NCBI RefSeq assembly: GCF_001625215.2
Contig: NC_030383.2
Coordinates: forward strand, 5,716,779-5,780,778
Direction of reading: 5' to 3'
DNA from: Daucus carota subsp. sativus
Taxonomy: Eukaryota; Streptophyta; Magnoliopsida; Apiales; Apiaceae
DNA length: 64,000 nt
Below, one piece after another: positions 30,379 through 41,829 of this stretch; position 1 is the stretch's first letter, and every line of letters begins with the position of its first letter. A model generated the notes under the pieces. It saw only the letters and a list, made by a program, of their open reading frames with translations. It did not search any database and was not told where the DNA came from. A program made the translations under genes and the position numbers.

Positions 30379-31933
30379 TTATTGTTGAGTGGAGATGATG
30401 GAGGAGTAGTGTGAAAGAGGGAGGGGCTGATTTTTTTTTGAATGTTTTGAATTTGCAACGGTTGTTGTTTCAGGGAGCTTGCTGGACACAATTTTGAATT
30501 TATTACTAAATTATTGGTTTTGTATGAGGTGGTGTGGTGCTTTCTTTTCAAGGGTGATGTGGGGCCTACGTCGTCTTTTTTACCCGTAAATCAACTAGCG
30601 GGATTGTCCGAAGATTTTCTCATTCTGTGATAAACACGATACGCGGAAATTAATTACAGATTTACACCACAATATTATTTCATTTATGAGATATGCCTCC
30701 GTATAAATAAAAATAACTAAAAGGAGATTTTTCTGGTAATTGATTATGGACAATATTTGTTCAATTTCATTTTTTCAAATGAAAAAAAATATAGATTGAG
30801 TGTGAATACGGTTGGATTTTGGGTTCATTGCGTGTGAAAAAACCCTAAATTTAATATTATCTTGTTATTAGAAATCGTGGATGGTTTGTTATAATAATCG
30901 ATTGGTGAGGAAATGAATCCGTAGCTAAATATATGTTAGGCTTTCTCTTTTATGTTTGGTTGTTCATGATAAAAAAGAACTTCAACTAAAAATAAACCAA
31001 GTTTGAAATTCCAAACAAACTTTTGTGTGCATGTTTAAAATTATATATTTGAAAATATTTGATTTTAATATTTTGCGGAGAATAACCGAAAATTGCTCTC
31101 TCAATAATAAGTATCTTACATTATATCTCAAAATGAATGTCTTAAAATGTAAATCAGAATGAATGTCTTGAACTGTGAATGTACTCGCGTATTTCTGCTA
31201 TAAAAAATAAATTGTGAAAATTCAATTTAATATAAATATCTTGTCACTAAGAAACAACTGATAGTTTGCTGCAACAATCATTTTTCATCAATGCAAATCC
31301 AATTTTATTTATAATGCTGAGACAAAGATGACATCAACCCAAACATCAACAAACTGTAAATATTTCCTGCAAAAGTGCGTTCAATATTTCTCTCATATCA
31401 TATCATTGTATGTCGTTCAATATTTTACCGAGAATGTCTTACCAGCTGAAAAAATCTAGTAGACAGAAAAGTGAATTTTATAATCGGACCCAAAATAGTT
31501 CTTAGCAATAAATTAGCAAGGATCAGATCCTCTCCCAGAATTACCGAATATACTATCTTCTAGATCGAACTGTTTCTCGAAAATAATAACCTCACATCGA
31601 ACATACATTTACCTCCCCAAGTTTAAAACATCTCATGCAAGAAAAACATGGCATCAAGATGATTTTGCTTGGATGCGCGAGTAAAGTACATCTGCTAACA
31701 GATAGATCCAGAGGTATATATATTTGTACAACATCATTAGGCTATCCTCTCCTCGCCGCTGCGCGCTAGATTGTAGGTACCACTGAAACAGACTGCTTAA
31801 ATATTTAAAGCCAGAACACTTGTATTTTAGTGGCAATACACCACTACATCATTAGTCTAAACTTCTAACAAATTAAGGCAAAGCCTACACAAATATTCTC
31901 ATTCCTGTGATACAAAAATTACAAATGAAGAGT
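30378..31933. other. Kinesin promoter and DAPF 3' flank
   Basis: The first few hundred bases should be the KIN-5B promoter and the last few hundred the DAPF 3' UTR. The middle is AT-rich with no gene. No recognisable M-phase MSA element was picked out by eye. Confidence 0.5.
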
Positions 31934-34900
31934 TTACAGAGGAACAGATCCATAAAACACTACTTCAGCTGGGCCTGTCATGTATACATGATTGTCTTCT
32001 TCCCTCCATTCAATCTCCAGGGGACCTCCAGGCAAATCAACAGTGCAACACTGATTGACAATTACAAAACAAACCATGAGACAAACATGTCGTCTACTTC
32101 AATTTATATTAATGGTTGGGGAAGATGACTTCTATAAATTACGCATGAACAACATTTTTCATAGAGAACTGAAACCTCAAATACAATTTGAAGGATTTTG
32201 CAGGTTCATGGATACAGATGACTTGAATCCATATCACACAAAAATATTTTGAACATGAAAAAACTAAATAATAAAAAATTGCTTGGCAGAAAAAACAACA
32301 AAATGTAAACTTATAGAAAAAGACAGTGAATGAAGGAACAACTACTGAGCTTCTGTCAAACCCCAATAGTGCTTTATAAACTTAATTGCTGGACTATAAA
32401 TCTTTTTGTAAATGACTACATGTACTACAGGAAAATCCACAGAGCTCTTTAGTACTCCCTCCGTCCCATAATTCTTGGCTTGTTTGACTTTTTATGGTCA
32501 AATTGACTGAACTTTGACTACAAATTACATGTAATTCTCTTGTAATTTTAAAAATATAAAATATGCATAATAAAGTACGTAAAGTATATTTTTTAATGAT
32601 ATTATTTTTATGATTGTTCTTAATCATATTATATATGTAATTTATGGTCAAAGTTTGGTCAATTTGACCATCAAAAGTCAAACATGCCAAAAATTATGGG
32701 ACAGAGGGAGTATTATGTTTAGATAGCATTCTTACCCTCTCAGTACGTCCTTCCAGAACTGCTGCAACAACCACTGCACATGCACCAGTTCCGCAAGCAA
32801 GTGTTGCTCCTAGATATAAACATGTCAAGTTTATTTCGTAAAGATGAAGACTGTAAGCATCAAAAACCTCCGCAGAGAAAACAACTCTTTCAGTAGCTTA
32901 AATTGTGATATTCCAGAAAAAAATACATGCACACATGTCGTTTGCAATTACAAACATAACCCTAGTCAGACCTCTGTTCGTAGAATTACAACATCTTTGT
33001 AAGTTAATATTTACAGTATTTCCCTTCAAACTTTGAGCATAGAACTATCAGTTTTTTAATGTATTTAATCAAGTGTACAGAGCACACTTAAAAGTGCACG
33101 GAAGCTTGCCCATGAGCACCGATTGAAATTAAGGAAAGTCCAACCAAAAAATTTCCTCATTTTTTTTTTTTTTTGGCTAAATAAAATTTCCTCATTTCTG
33201 TTGACAGCCAAATCATGCATTACAGCATTAGGCAATTTGCCTCTAAAGCCTTGGCCTTCTTCCTAATATAGCCCTTTTTCTACATTGTTCTGCAGGCTTA
33301 ATATACATGCTCAAGACACAATTATGCTCTCCACTCTCCAGCATAAAAAGACATGGTAGAAACTGAAATCCGATATCCACAAAAAGTATATATATAACAC
33401 GCCCTGCATGACTAATCGAGCGAAATAGGGTCATGGAATTAGAGCTTCGAAACCAAAACTTCTAGCTACACACACCTCGATCGAATGTTGACTATCAAGT
33501 TAACAAGAATTTATGAGAAATTAAATATGAGATGGATAACAAAATTGGGATTCATGGATGTTAGAGGACCAGAAGTGGGTGAGTGTAGTCGTGAAACAGT
33601 CAGGGGTGATTGCATATAATTCATGTTCTAAATTGAGCACAAGTCATATGAGCACTGAATGCATGTTCAAATTTTCACCTGCACCACGCTCCCAAACACG
33701 CATCTTTACATGTGATCGAGAATATACTTGCACGAATTCTGCAAGATTAGTTTAAGAAGACCACAGTTAACTTATAACAGATAAAGATAACAACAAGAGA
33801 TAGAGGTCATGCAAATTATGGTATTCGTCTTGGGTAAATCTGAATTTCATATCCAAATTTTATGATTAAAACAAAATCTATTTTTTTGGACAAATAACTA
33901 AAGAAGGGACTAACACTGACCTGTGTTGATGCGGGCAGGAAACATTTGGTGATGTTCAAATTTAGGACCTATATCTGCGAGATTTAATTCATCGACCAGC
34001 AAATTCTGTTTCGAGATTTACAGAAGATGATCAAAAACTCAGTAGTTTAGATACCGAGTCAGATGCCAAAAATGCAACTTTGATACACACAAGCGCACGC
34101 ACACACATACGCACACATCATCTACTTTCTTAAATATGCATACAAATCTGGTTTTCTTTTTCTTCTATGATCTCAAAAAAAATTAAAAAAATTGGGTGTT
34201 TCCACCAATAATGGAAATTGAGATAACGATTAAAAAAACATGACAAATACTTAAAATGTTAATAGGTTATCATTAACACAATTTAGCATAGGACGATATC
34301 AGCTATCTTTTATTGTAACACCATCATTATATATTTCCTTCAATACTGCCAAATGGAATGATTGTGTCCCATTCTCAAGGTCCCCTTGGATAATTAATCA
34401 GATGTAAAATTTTTTTACAGTGCAGTAACTTATAACTTATAATATAGGTACTTTGGTCAGATGTAGTGCCATTAAATCATAAAACACTAAACTGGAGAAT
34501 ACCTGGCTTCCTTCATTAGAAAATGTAACACAATGAGGATTTCCCATGCTAACACATGTAACATTCCAGCTTACACCATCAACATCCAGTTGGGAGCTTA
34601 CAACAGGTTGATTATTTGTTGTGGGTAATTTTGTGGGAACATCTGAAGCATTTAGTATTGGCACACCCATATCAACTTTAACCTGAAACAATAATGAGCA
34701 AAGATCAAAGACACTGTCACTTTCAAGTCTGAAGAAATCTAAAAGCAATCATCTACATACAATGAACAAAGTAAATAGCGAGTAATGACTAATGCGTGAA
34801 TAGAAACACGCAAGATTAGAAATGCAAGCGTGAACCACATATTTATCTGACTGAAAGGTTTACTGCTCCCTAGACGTGAAGACATTACACAGCTTTCTGA

Positions 34901-36930
34901 TAATTGTTACTTTCAAATTCCTCGCACATTATGGGGACCTCTAGACTCTAGTAAATATTCATATATACCCAACAAAATACTAGAGCAAAAAAAGCTCGGA
35001 ACCCAATGTTAAATGCAACTCAATTAACTCATTAGAATATAAAACTTTAACCAGCTAAGATACCTTGCCATCCTCTTGAATTTCAGGAACAATTAGGCCA
35101 GCACCCGTATGTACATTAAAACTGCGAATTATGTAAAACAAATGTAAATCACTTCTGCAATAGCACAAAATGATGAAGCATAATTACCAATTGATTCCCC
35201 CCCCCCCCCCCCCCCCCCTCTCTGGTACTGTATTTTATCTCATCACAAAAATAAGACTGGCAGCAAATCAATAGAAGTCCATCTTTCACACAATAATATA
35301 TAGGCATTGAACTAGGTGCTTAGTTTTTGTCAACATAAAAAAATGAAGTTGTACAAAGAAGAAAAGGCCAAGAAAGAGAATATATTATTGGTTTGGTTTG
35401 GTGGATTCCAGGGAGAGCTACAACTTCAGCCTATGTTGTGAAACACTATAATATGTTAACTTTGGATAAATAACTTCAGCACATGTTTTCGTTTGTAGTT
35501 TGGAAGTTTTAAGAGTGCATGGCACTATGGTTAACTCAATTATACTTCATCATCCTTTAACGATCGACAATTAAACGAGTAATACATGGACACTAGTATG
35601 GTGACAATATGTGGACAGAATTTGGAAGTAGCTGATTACTGATAAGAGATGAGCAATTACAACACTCAATATTGCAGACGGGGGTAGCTCTACCTTCTGA
35701 TAAAATTCTATATGTTATCCATAGGGGTGGAAGAGTAGTTATAATGTTAATCAAATGCTATATGAAACACTAGTTTTTAAGATAAGCTTTCGAAACATTA
35801 CTGAAGAACACATATAAGAAACCTACCTTTGTTTTCCTTGCAAATTTTCAAGATCAGCAATGAATTTGGCGAAGCATCGAACTCCATTACCACACATCTG
35901 CAAAACCGGATGAGGGAACTCAAAGACTAAACAGATGAAAAGGTTTAGGATAGTCACTTAATCAGAACTAGCGGACAAGAAGAAAACTATTTAGTAAAAC
36001 AATTTTCTGTGATTACCCCCGCAACAATCTCTCAGCTCATAATATTTAAGTAGACAGTGTGTGCTAAAATTATACTACTCCCTCCGTCCCGTTGGATTGT
36101 TAACATCACTTTTTGGCACGCTTTTTAAGACCTCTATAAAATATAGTTGCATGAGGTTTTTTTTATAAAAAAAATTCTGAATAAAAGTTTGATGTTTAAA
36201 CTTTTATTCAGAAAAAAAATAAATAAAAAAAACATTATAGAACTATACTTTATAAGAGCCTCAAAATGCGTGCAAACAATGAACGTTAACAACCCGGTGG
36301 GACGGAGGGAGTACTAAATAAAATATACAATAAAACCAACAGAAGTCCAGTGTGATAAATAGATGATTCCCGATTATTTAATCAAAAAAGAGTGAATACC
36401 TCGGGTTCACTACCATCAGAATTATAAATCCTCATGGTATAATCAGTGTCATTAAATCCCGGCAACACAAAAATGACTCCATCAGCTCCAATTCCGAAAT
36501 TCCGATCACACAGCTTAGCCGCTTGTTCTGGACTTATCTTCGGCTCCACACAATCTCTATTATCAACCTAATTCAATCAAATCAAATCATAATTTACCAC
36601 AATCAAACGAGAAAATCACGAAAATATCGGAAAGTAACTTACGAGGATGAAGTCATTGCCGAGGCCATGATATTTGACGAAGTGAAGAGAACCAGATTCT
36701 CTACGATCGAGAAATGAGAGCTGAGAGATCGTCTCGGGAGGTGATTGAATACTGCTGCTCATCGAGATGCGGAAGCTGGGGTTTGGATTGGTGGGAGTGG
36801 TGTGGATTAGTCGGAGAGAGTTGAATTTGAAGGCGAATGTAGGTGAAGAAGGAGATAGTGAGGAGAGAGAAGTGTTGCGGCGAGCTGAGTAAGCTAGTTG
36901 GGCGGAGACTGTGGCGGCGGCGGTGGCCAT
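31934..36930 (-). CDS. DAPF: Diaminopimelate epimerase, plastidic
   Basis: DAPF interconverts LL- and meso-diaminopimelate, the penultimate step of lysine synthesis, in the plastid. Nine exons (36930-36643, 36567-36400, 35897-35827, 35121-35064, 34682-34503, 34005-33921, 33738-33679, 32809-32736, 32050-31934) total 1,101 nt and give 366 residues. Residues 1-75 are Ser/Thr/Ala-rich and suit a transit peptide. The mature start [15 protein letters not shown] follows. The two catalytic cysteines of the cofactor-free mechanism lie in MCGNGVRC (153-160) and TLACGTGAC (306-314). GADGVIF, MGNPHCV and [14 protein letters not shown] are further family blocks. [10 protein letters not shown] was chosen as start because a plant-like plastid presequence begins there; an in-frame Met 13 codons upstream is possible. 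Introns 2 and 8 contain Stowaway MITEs, and intron 3 a C22 run. Confidence 0.96.
32455..32710. mobile_element. Stowaway MITE in DAPF intron 8
   Basis: The 256-bp element begins CTCCCTCCGTCCCATAATT and ends AATTATGGGACAGAGGGAG, flanked by TA on both sides. The arms pair far inward (TTTGACTTTTTATGGTCAAA with TTTGGTCAA...AAAAGTCAAAC). It ends 26 bases from exon 8, next to that exon's splice donor on the minus strand. Confidence 0.95.
35197..35218. repeat. poly-C tract (22 C) in DAPF intron 3
   Basis: An uninterrupted run of 22 C is followed by TCTCTC. On the transcribed strand it is a G22 run. It is the second such homopolymer in the window. The length is uncertain for the usual sequencing reasons. 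Confidence 0.9.
36078..36311. mobile_element. Stowaway MITE in DAPF intron 2
   Basis: The 234-bp element begins CTCCCTCCGTCCCGTTGG and ends CCGGTGGGACGGAGGGAG with TA on each side. The subterminal arms (TTAACATCA / AACGTTAACAA, ATAGTTGCATG / ACTATACTTTAT) continue the hairpin. It lies about 90 bases from the intron's acceptor-distal exon and leaves the splice sites intact. Confidence 0.94.
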
Positions 36931-37522
36931 ACCTGGCGGCGTTTCTGTTTGTGTGTTTCTTTTTGGCAAGCGGACAATAGGCGGCAGGGCTATCAGTTCT
37001 ATCAGGCTGCAACTAGAATCTTGCTGCTTATATCAAATTAATTAAATATATTAACAGACAGTAAAGTAGATTATAAAGTAATATACTATTCCAATGCATT
37101 CCAAAATTTCCTATTCATACAAATTTTAGTATAACAAAAAATAAAAAAATTGACACTCATTTTTAAAATTAAAAAAATCATATATATATGATAATTCGAG
37201 AATAGGTGTATTCTTAAAATTACGTATCTAAATAATATTTTTTATTTTCTGCTGGAAAATTTATTACTTTTATCAAGAAAATGATTAAAAAAAAACTATA
37301 CTTTTCATCGATACTAACTTTGTTACTTTAAAAAATTTAAATAGCGATATTTTTATTTCCTTTTACTTATTATACATTGTTCAAATATATAAAAACGGGA
37401 ATAAAAAATAAAAAGCTACGTTAAAAAGATAAGGCAATTATACGTTTAATTTTTGAATGACAATGGAAGAGGGTCAAATACAAATTCTCCTGCTACTATT
37501 TACAGAGATGTGAAGTCAACTC
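36931..37522. promoter_or_regulatory. Shared divergent promoter region, DAPF and PPR gene
   Basis: Only about 590 bases separate the two divergent start codons. The region is AT-rich, with several TATATA-like stretches near 37180-37200 and 37385-37395. No specific element can be assigned. A compact bidirectional promoter is the simplest reading. Confidence 0.45.
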
Positions 37523-39103
37523 ATGAAAGCTAGACGACTGAGTACCCTGGATTCTATTTTACACATCTTTAAACTGCAAAATAATGTTGTTAATCTGTCT
37601 CATCATAGCCCTTTTGCAACCCCGAAAGCTCATTATCATTCTCGAGCCGCAGCTCTTGGACAGCAAAATGTTGAACAATCAAACGAGTTTTTTGATGCCC
37701 ACCAGGTGCTCGATGAAGGGCACGACTGGAATGTTGTTTCAGCAACCACTCTACTTGGCCAATATTCTCGCTACAATCGACACAAGGAGGTGATTTATCT
37801 CTATATAAGAATGCTGCAGCTAGATGTTAGACCCAATGAGTTCACATTTGGTACTGTTATACCGTCGTCTATGATTTTGAAAGATTTGAGTTTGGGGAAG
37901 CAGCTTCATGGGCATGTGACTAAGGCTGGTCTTGCGTCGAATGTGTTTGTGGGTAGTGCAATGCTGAGTCTTTATGCAAAGTTGAGCAGCATTGAGGAAG
38001 CTCATAGGGTGTTTGGTGATACTTGTGACCCTAATGTGGTTTCGTACACAACTTTGATGCGTGGGTACATTGAGAAAAATAGGTTTGAGGACGCGCGTAG
38101 TATTTTTAGGGCAATGCCTGAGAGAAATGCGGTGTCCTGGAATGCTATGATTAGCGGGTATAGCCAAAAGGGGTGTAATGAAGAGGCGGTTAATCTTTTT
38201 ATTGAGATGATGAGGGAAGATTTGGCGCCTGATAGGTGTACGTTTCCGTGTGCTATTGTTGCAGCTGCTAATATAGCTGCAATTGGAATGGGAAGAAGTT
38301 TTCATGCTTGTGCTATTAAGTATATTGGTGAGCTCGATTTGTTTGTTGCCAATTCACTGATTAGCTTTTATGCGAAATGTGGATGCATGGATGATAGTTT
38401 ATTGGTTTTCAACGAGCTCTTGGAAAAGAATGTTGTTTCTTGGAATGCTTTGATATGTGGTTTTGCACAAAACGGAAGAGGGAAGGAAGCTATGCAAATA
38501 TACGATAAGATGCAATCATCGGGTCTCAAACCGAATAGGGTCACACTTCTTGGTATCTTATCGGCTTGTAACCATGCCGGACTCGTCAATGAGGGTTATT
38601 TTTACTTCAAGCAAGCAAGACTTAGAGACCCTGACATGCTAACGCCGGAACATTATTCTTGTATGGTTGATTTGCTTTCTCGTTCAGGACGTTTTGAGGA
38701 AGCAGAGAAGTTCATTCGTGATTTGCCTTTCAATCCTGGACTTGGGTTCTGGAAAGCATTGCTAGGAGGCTGCCACATCCACTCAAATATGCAATTGGGG
38801 GAGTTTGCAGCCCAAAAGATAATGGCCTTGGATCCTGAAGACGTGTCATCATATGTATTGCTGTCAAATTCGCATTCGGCTGCTGAAAGGTGGGAAAACG
38901 TGTCAATGGTGAGACACAAGATGGCTGAAAAAGGTCTGCAGAGGGTTCCAGGGTGCAGTTGGATTGAAATCAGAAGTAACATCCATGTGTTTGTTACTAG
39001 GGATGAGAAACATGAACAGAATGATGAGATTTATATGCTCTTATGGATCTTTCTAAAACATGCAACAGACTCCCAGAATTTGCCTTTTCTGTCTATATAT
39101 TGA
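37523..39103 (+). CDS. Intronless pentatricopeptide repeat protein, PLS class with E domain (At5g42450-like)
   Basis: The single exon codes 526 residues. PLS-class PPR proteins bind organelle transcripts in a base-specific way and often direct C-to-U editing. PPR units run from about residue 70 to 430: NVVSATTLLGQYSRYNRHKE, RPNEFTFGTVIPSS, SNVFVGSAMLSLYAKLSSIE, RNAVSWNAMISGYSQKGCNE, KNVVSWNALICGFAQNGRG, and so on. From about residue 400 the GFWKALLGGCHIHSN, SYVLLSNSHSAAERW and GCSWIEI blocks form the E region. No DYW deaminase domain follows, so editing would need a partner deaminase. The wording strongly resembles Arabidopsis At5g42450 as I recall it. The N-terminus (MKARRLSTLDSILHIFKLQ) fits a mitochondrial presequence. 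The upstream gene is divergent and only 590 bp away. Confidence 0.92.
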   Translation: MKARRLSTLDSILHIFKLQNNVVNLSHHSPFATPKAHYHSRAAALGQQNVEQSNEFFDAHQVLDEGHDWNVVSATTLLGQYSRYNRHKEVIYLYIRMLQLDVRPNEFTFGTVIPSSMILKDLSLGKQLHGHVTKAGLASNVFVGSAMLSLYAKLSSIEEAHRVFGDTCDPNVVSYTTLMRGYIEKNRFEDARSIFRAMPERNAVSWNAMISGYSQKGCNEEAVNLFIEMMREDLAPDRCTFPCAIVAAANIAAIGMGRSFHACAIKYIGELDLFVANSLISFYAKCGCMDDSLLVFNELLEKNVVSWNALICGFAQNGRGKEAMQIYDKMQSSGLKPNRVTLLGILSACNHAGLVNEGYFYFKQARLRDPDMLTPEHYSCMVDLLSRSGRFEEAEKFIRDLPFNPGLGFWKALLGGCHIHSNMQLGEFAAQKIMALDPEDVSSYVLLSNSHSAAERWENVSMVRHKMAEKGLQRVPGCSWIEIRSNIHVFVTRDEKHEQNDEIYMLLWIFLKHATDSQNLPFLSIY

Positions 39104-40552
39104 CCCAGTATCAAAAGAGATGACTATATAGTCTTCATTGGCTGGATACAAATACCTGATGCCATCTTGAATATCACAAATCTGACTACGTGCCATGGTC
39201 AGTCTAGGTTCTGAAATGACTTGAAACCTCCGGAATAAAATCTGGATTTGCCTGGAGTACTTATATACAAACTTAGCGAAGTGGCAAAACCAAACTGGAC
39301 AAGCAACTGAATGCAGCTTGCAATGTTCCAGGAGATAATGGTGCAACATTAGTTCTTCAGTAACTATCAAACATTCATTAATCCGTCATCGTGTAGTATA
39401 TTTTTCATCAGTATCCTGCTAGGAGAAGGCATTCTCAACATCACTGATGTGCCAGCAATATTATCAAAAGATCATATCTTTATGTTTTGAAGGATCAAAA
39501 GATCATGTCACTATATCCGTGGTGGGTGAAAATAAAGATTTTCACTATTGACTTTATTTTACGTCCTTAATGTTTTTGATTCATACAGCTTGTGTATCTT
39601 TCATCAGAGTGTGAGAGCTCCCCAAGAGGAAACGGGCGTTGCGTGCATTTCACAGGGAGTCCCACCTACCGGGTGTTGCGCTCGGTTAGTTCAATTTACA
39701 TAGTGTTTGGCTTTGGAACTAGTCGGCATGTTTTTAAAATAAAAAATCACCTAGTATATCTTTCATCGGTATCATGCCAGGATAATGGGTGAAAATGCAC
39801 AGTTTCACTGATGGACTTATTTTACGTCTTTGTTATTTTCAAATTTGTTACGACCGTGGATTCATCGTCCAACAAACCGAGCAGGAAGTTCATCAATCAT
39901 CATGTATGAAATTGTACAGCATTGACAAGTTTGCAAAATAACTAATCAACTTTTGCTATTGAAAGCATGTCTTTATGTAATTATCAGTCTCCTTCAAGCA
40001 ACTGGGTAACACAGTTCTTTCTCCTTTCTAATTTTTTGCTGATAACAATTATAGTAAGTGGCTTATATAGTTCTCTTGTACTGTATCTTAGAAAAATTAA
40101 GTTAAAAGGGCCAATTGTAAGGAAATCAACTTAGATATAAAAATTATCAAGAAGTGATTGGATCACATGATCTCGATAACTTAAAAGACTAGGCCACCAT
40201 TGAAATTTAGCGAAAAAGAGAAATCATCATTGTTAATCATGGGAGAGGGACACACTCCTTTCAAATTGTATAAAAAAAGACCAACACCCAATGTACTATT
40301 ACCTAAACCAGGCAAAACCCAACAATGAGTTAGTTACAAGTCGGGCGATGCGAAGAAGATATATCACAGAAGATGAAAAAAGATGTTTCTTCTCAACTTG
40401 GCTTATCAACGTAGAAGTTGTTCAGCCTTGAGGATTCTAGTGGAGTACATTATTCCAACACATCTTGTCTACCCAAATAACTTTTAAGCTGAATACATAA
40501 ATTTTACGATCGATCGACGATGTCTTCAAATGGTTTGCATCAAAAATAAAAC
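39104..40552. other. Intergenic region after the PPR gene
   Basis: No gene is credible. Two related passages (about 39390-39575 and 39750-39840) share TATATNTTTCATCNGTATC and GACTTATTTTACGTC, with a more GC-rich 150-base segment between them (39596-39750). This looks like a small duplication or an insertion into a repeat of unknown type. Confidence 0.4.
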
Positions 40553-40582
40553 AAATGCCTCGAAATTAATTTCGAGGCATTT
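40553..40582. repeat. 30-bp perfect palindrome
   Basis: The sequence equals its own reverse complement over 30 bases: AAATGCCTCGAAATT followed by its complement AATTTCGAGGCATTT. It lies alone in AT-rich intergenic DNA. It could be a cruciform-prone site or the remains of an excised foldback. Confidence 0.9.
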
Positions 40583-40964
40583 CAGAGAATGGACTAGTTC
40601 AATAATTGGCATATATATACTCCAAAGCGGTGACCTATTTTATATCCAATACCTCTCTTTATTATTATATTTTTAGTGATATTAAGTGTTCGTAAACCAG
40701 TTGAACTGAACCGAGTAGTATATTTGATAATAGCTCTGTTCTTCGCCGTTGAATTAATCATGTCACGATAGTTGCATTCTCCAAATTTCATGTGAGCTGG
40801 TGGAAACAGAACTAGATCTTAAATTTCTCATACCAATTAGTTCAACGTCACGATATCAAGGACCATCATTCTGTAAACCAAGAAGGGAATTTGGATCCAA
40901 AATCTCTGTTTTCCGACAAATGATAATTACATTTACATATACACACACCATTACGTTGTTTTTG

Positions 40965-41065
40965 ACGAGATTTAAATATTTCAAGTAGTATACTTTCCTT
41001 GTAGAGTTGCTTTTTTACGAGATTTAAATATTTCAAGTAGTATACTTTCCTTGTAGAGTTGCTTA
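40965..41065. repeat. 52-bp tandem duplication
   Basis: ACGAGATTTAAATATTTCAA to GTAGAGTTGCTT occurs at 40965-41013 and again at 41017-41065 without visible differences. The second copy abuts the left end of the Harbinger-like element, whose TTA target lies at 41063-41065. Confidence 0.9.
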
Positions 41066-41751
41066 GGACAAACCCAACAGTGATCCAAAGATCCAAATTT
41101 GGGGTAGATTACCCCAAATTCTCTTCCAGCAGTGATCCAAAAAGTGATCCAAATTTGGATCATCACTGTTCACTGATCCAAATTTGGATCACCTACTTTA
41201 TTATAAAATAATGATTTTTTTATTTTCATCTTTTGTTTATCAGACTTAAAATTAATTTGTGGTTATTAATATTTAATTCATAATAGTTTATAATTAATAA
41301 AATTAATGCTTTAGTAAAAACTTAGAATAATAGGAAAGCAAATTTCATTGAAATTAAAAAAATTTACATGCATAAAATATTGTCCGAGATAAACATAGAA
41401 CATATTATTTTTGTTTCCTCCGAGATTATCAAAATATTGTCCGTAGCCATTCATATTATTTTGAGATCCTTGAACTTCATCTTCATTTCCTTGATTTTGA
41501 GATGCTTTGATCGATGTTAAAAGAATAATTAATTAAATTAATTAAATATAATATAAGTAGTTAATAATGATTAAAAATTAAATTTAAGATTATTTAGTTT
41601 AATATAAAATTTATGTAATATAATATACAAAAAAATATTTGGATCAGAATTTGGATCACACCGCTAGAGTTGTTCAGAAATTTGGATCAAAATTTGGATC
41701 AGTTGATGATCCAAATTTGGATTTTTGGATCACAAACTGCTGGAGATGGCC
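41066..41751. mobile_element. PIF/Harbinger-like non-autonomous element
   Basis: Left end GGACAAACCCAACAGTGATCC and right end GGATCACAAACTGCTGGAGATGGCC are imperfect inverted repeats, flanked by TTA on both sides (41063-41065 and 41752-41754). The 3-bp TTA duplication and GGCC-type ends fit PIF/Harbinger. Subterminal zones hold many copies of the self-complementary GATCCAAATTTGGATC. The interior (about 41200-41630) is AT-rich. A minus-strand coding remnant may exist near 41400-41510, but no transposase could be read. Confidence 0.7.
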
Positions 41752-41829
41752 TTAATAGCGTAAAACATCCCTCTTTCCGATGAATTTCATATGATAAATA
41801 AAACATCGTACTTTTTTTCTTCAGTAATA

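Noticed and set aside
37820-38305. 161-codon minus-strand frame
   Set aside because: It is the antisense shadow of the PPR coding sequence.
39596-39750. GC-richer segment that might be a gene or tRNA fragment
   Set aside because: Neither strand gave a convincing protein or a tRNA fold; left as unexplained intergenic sequence.
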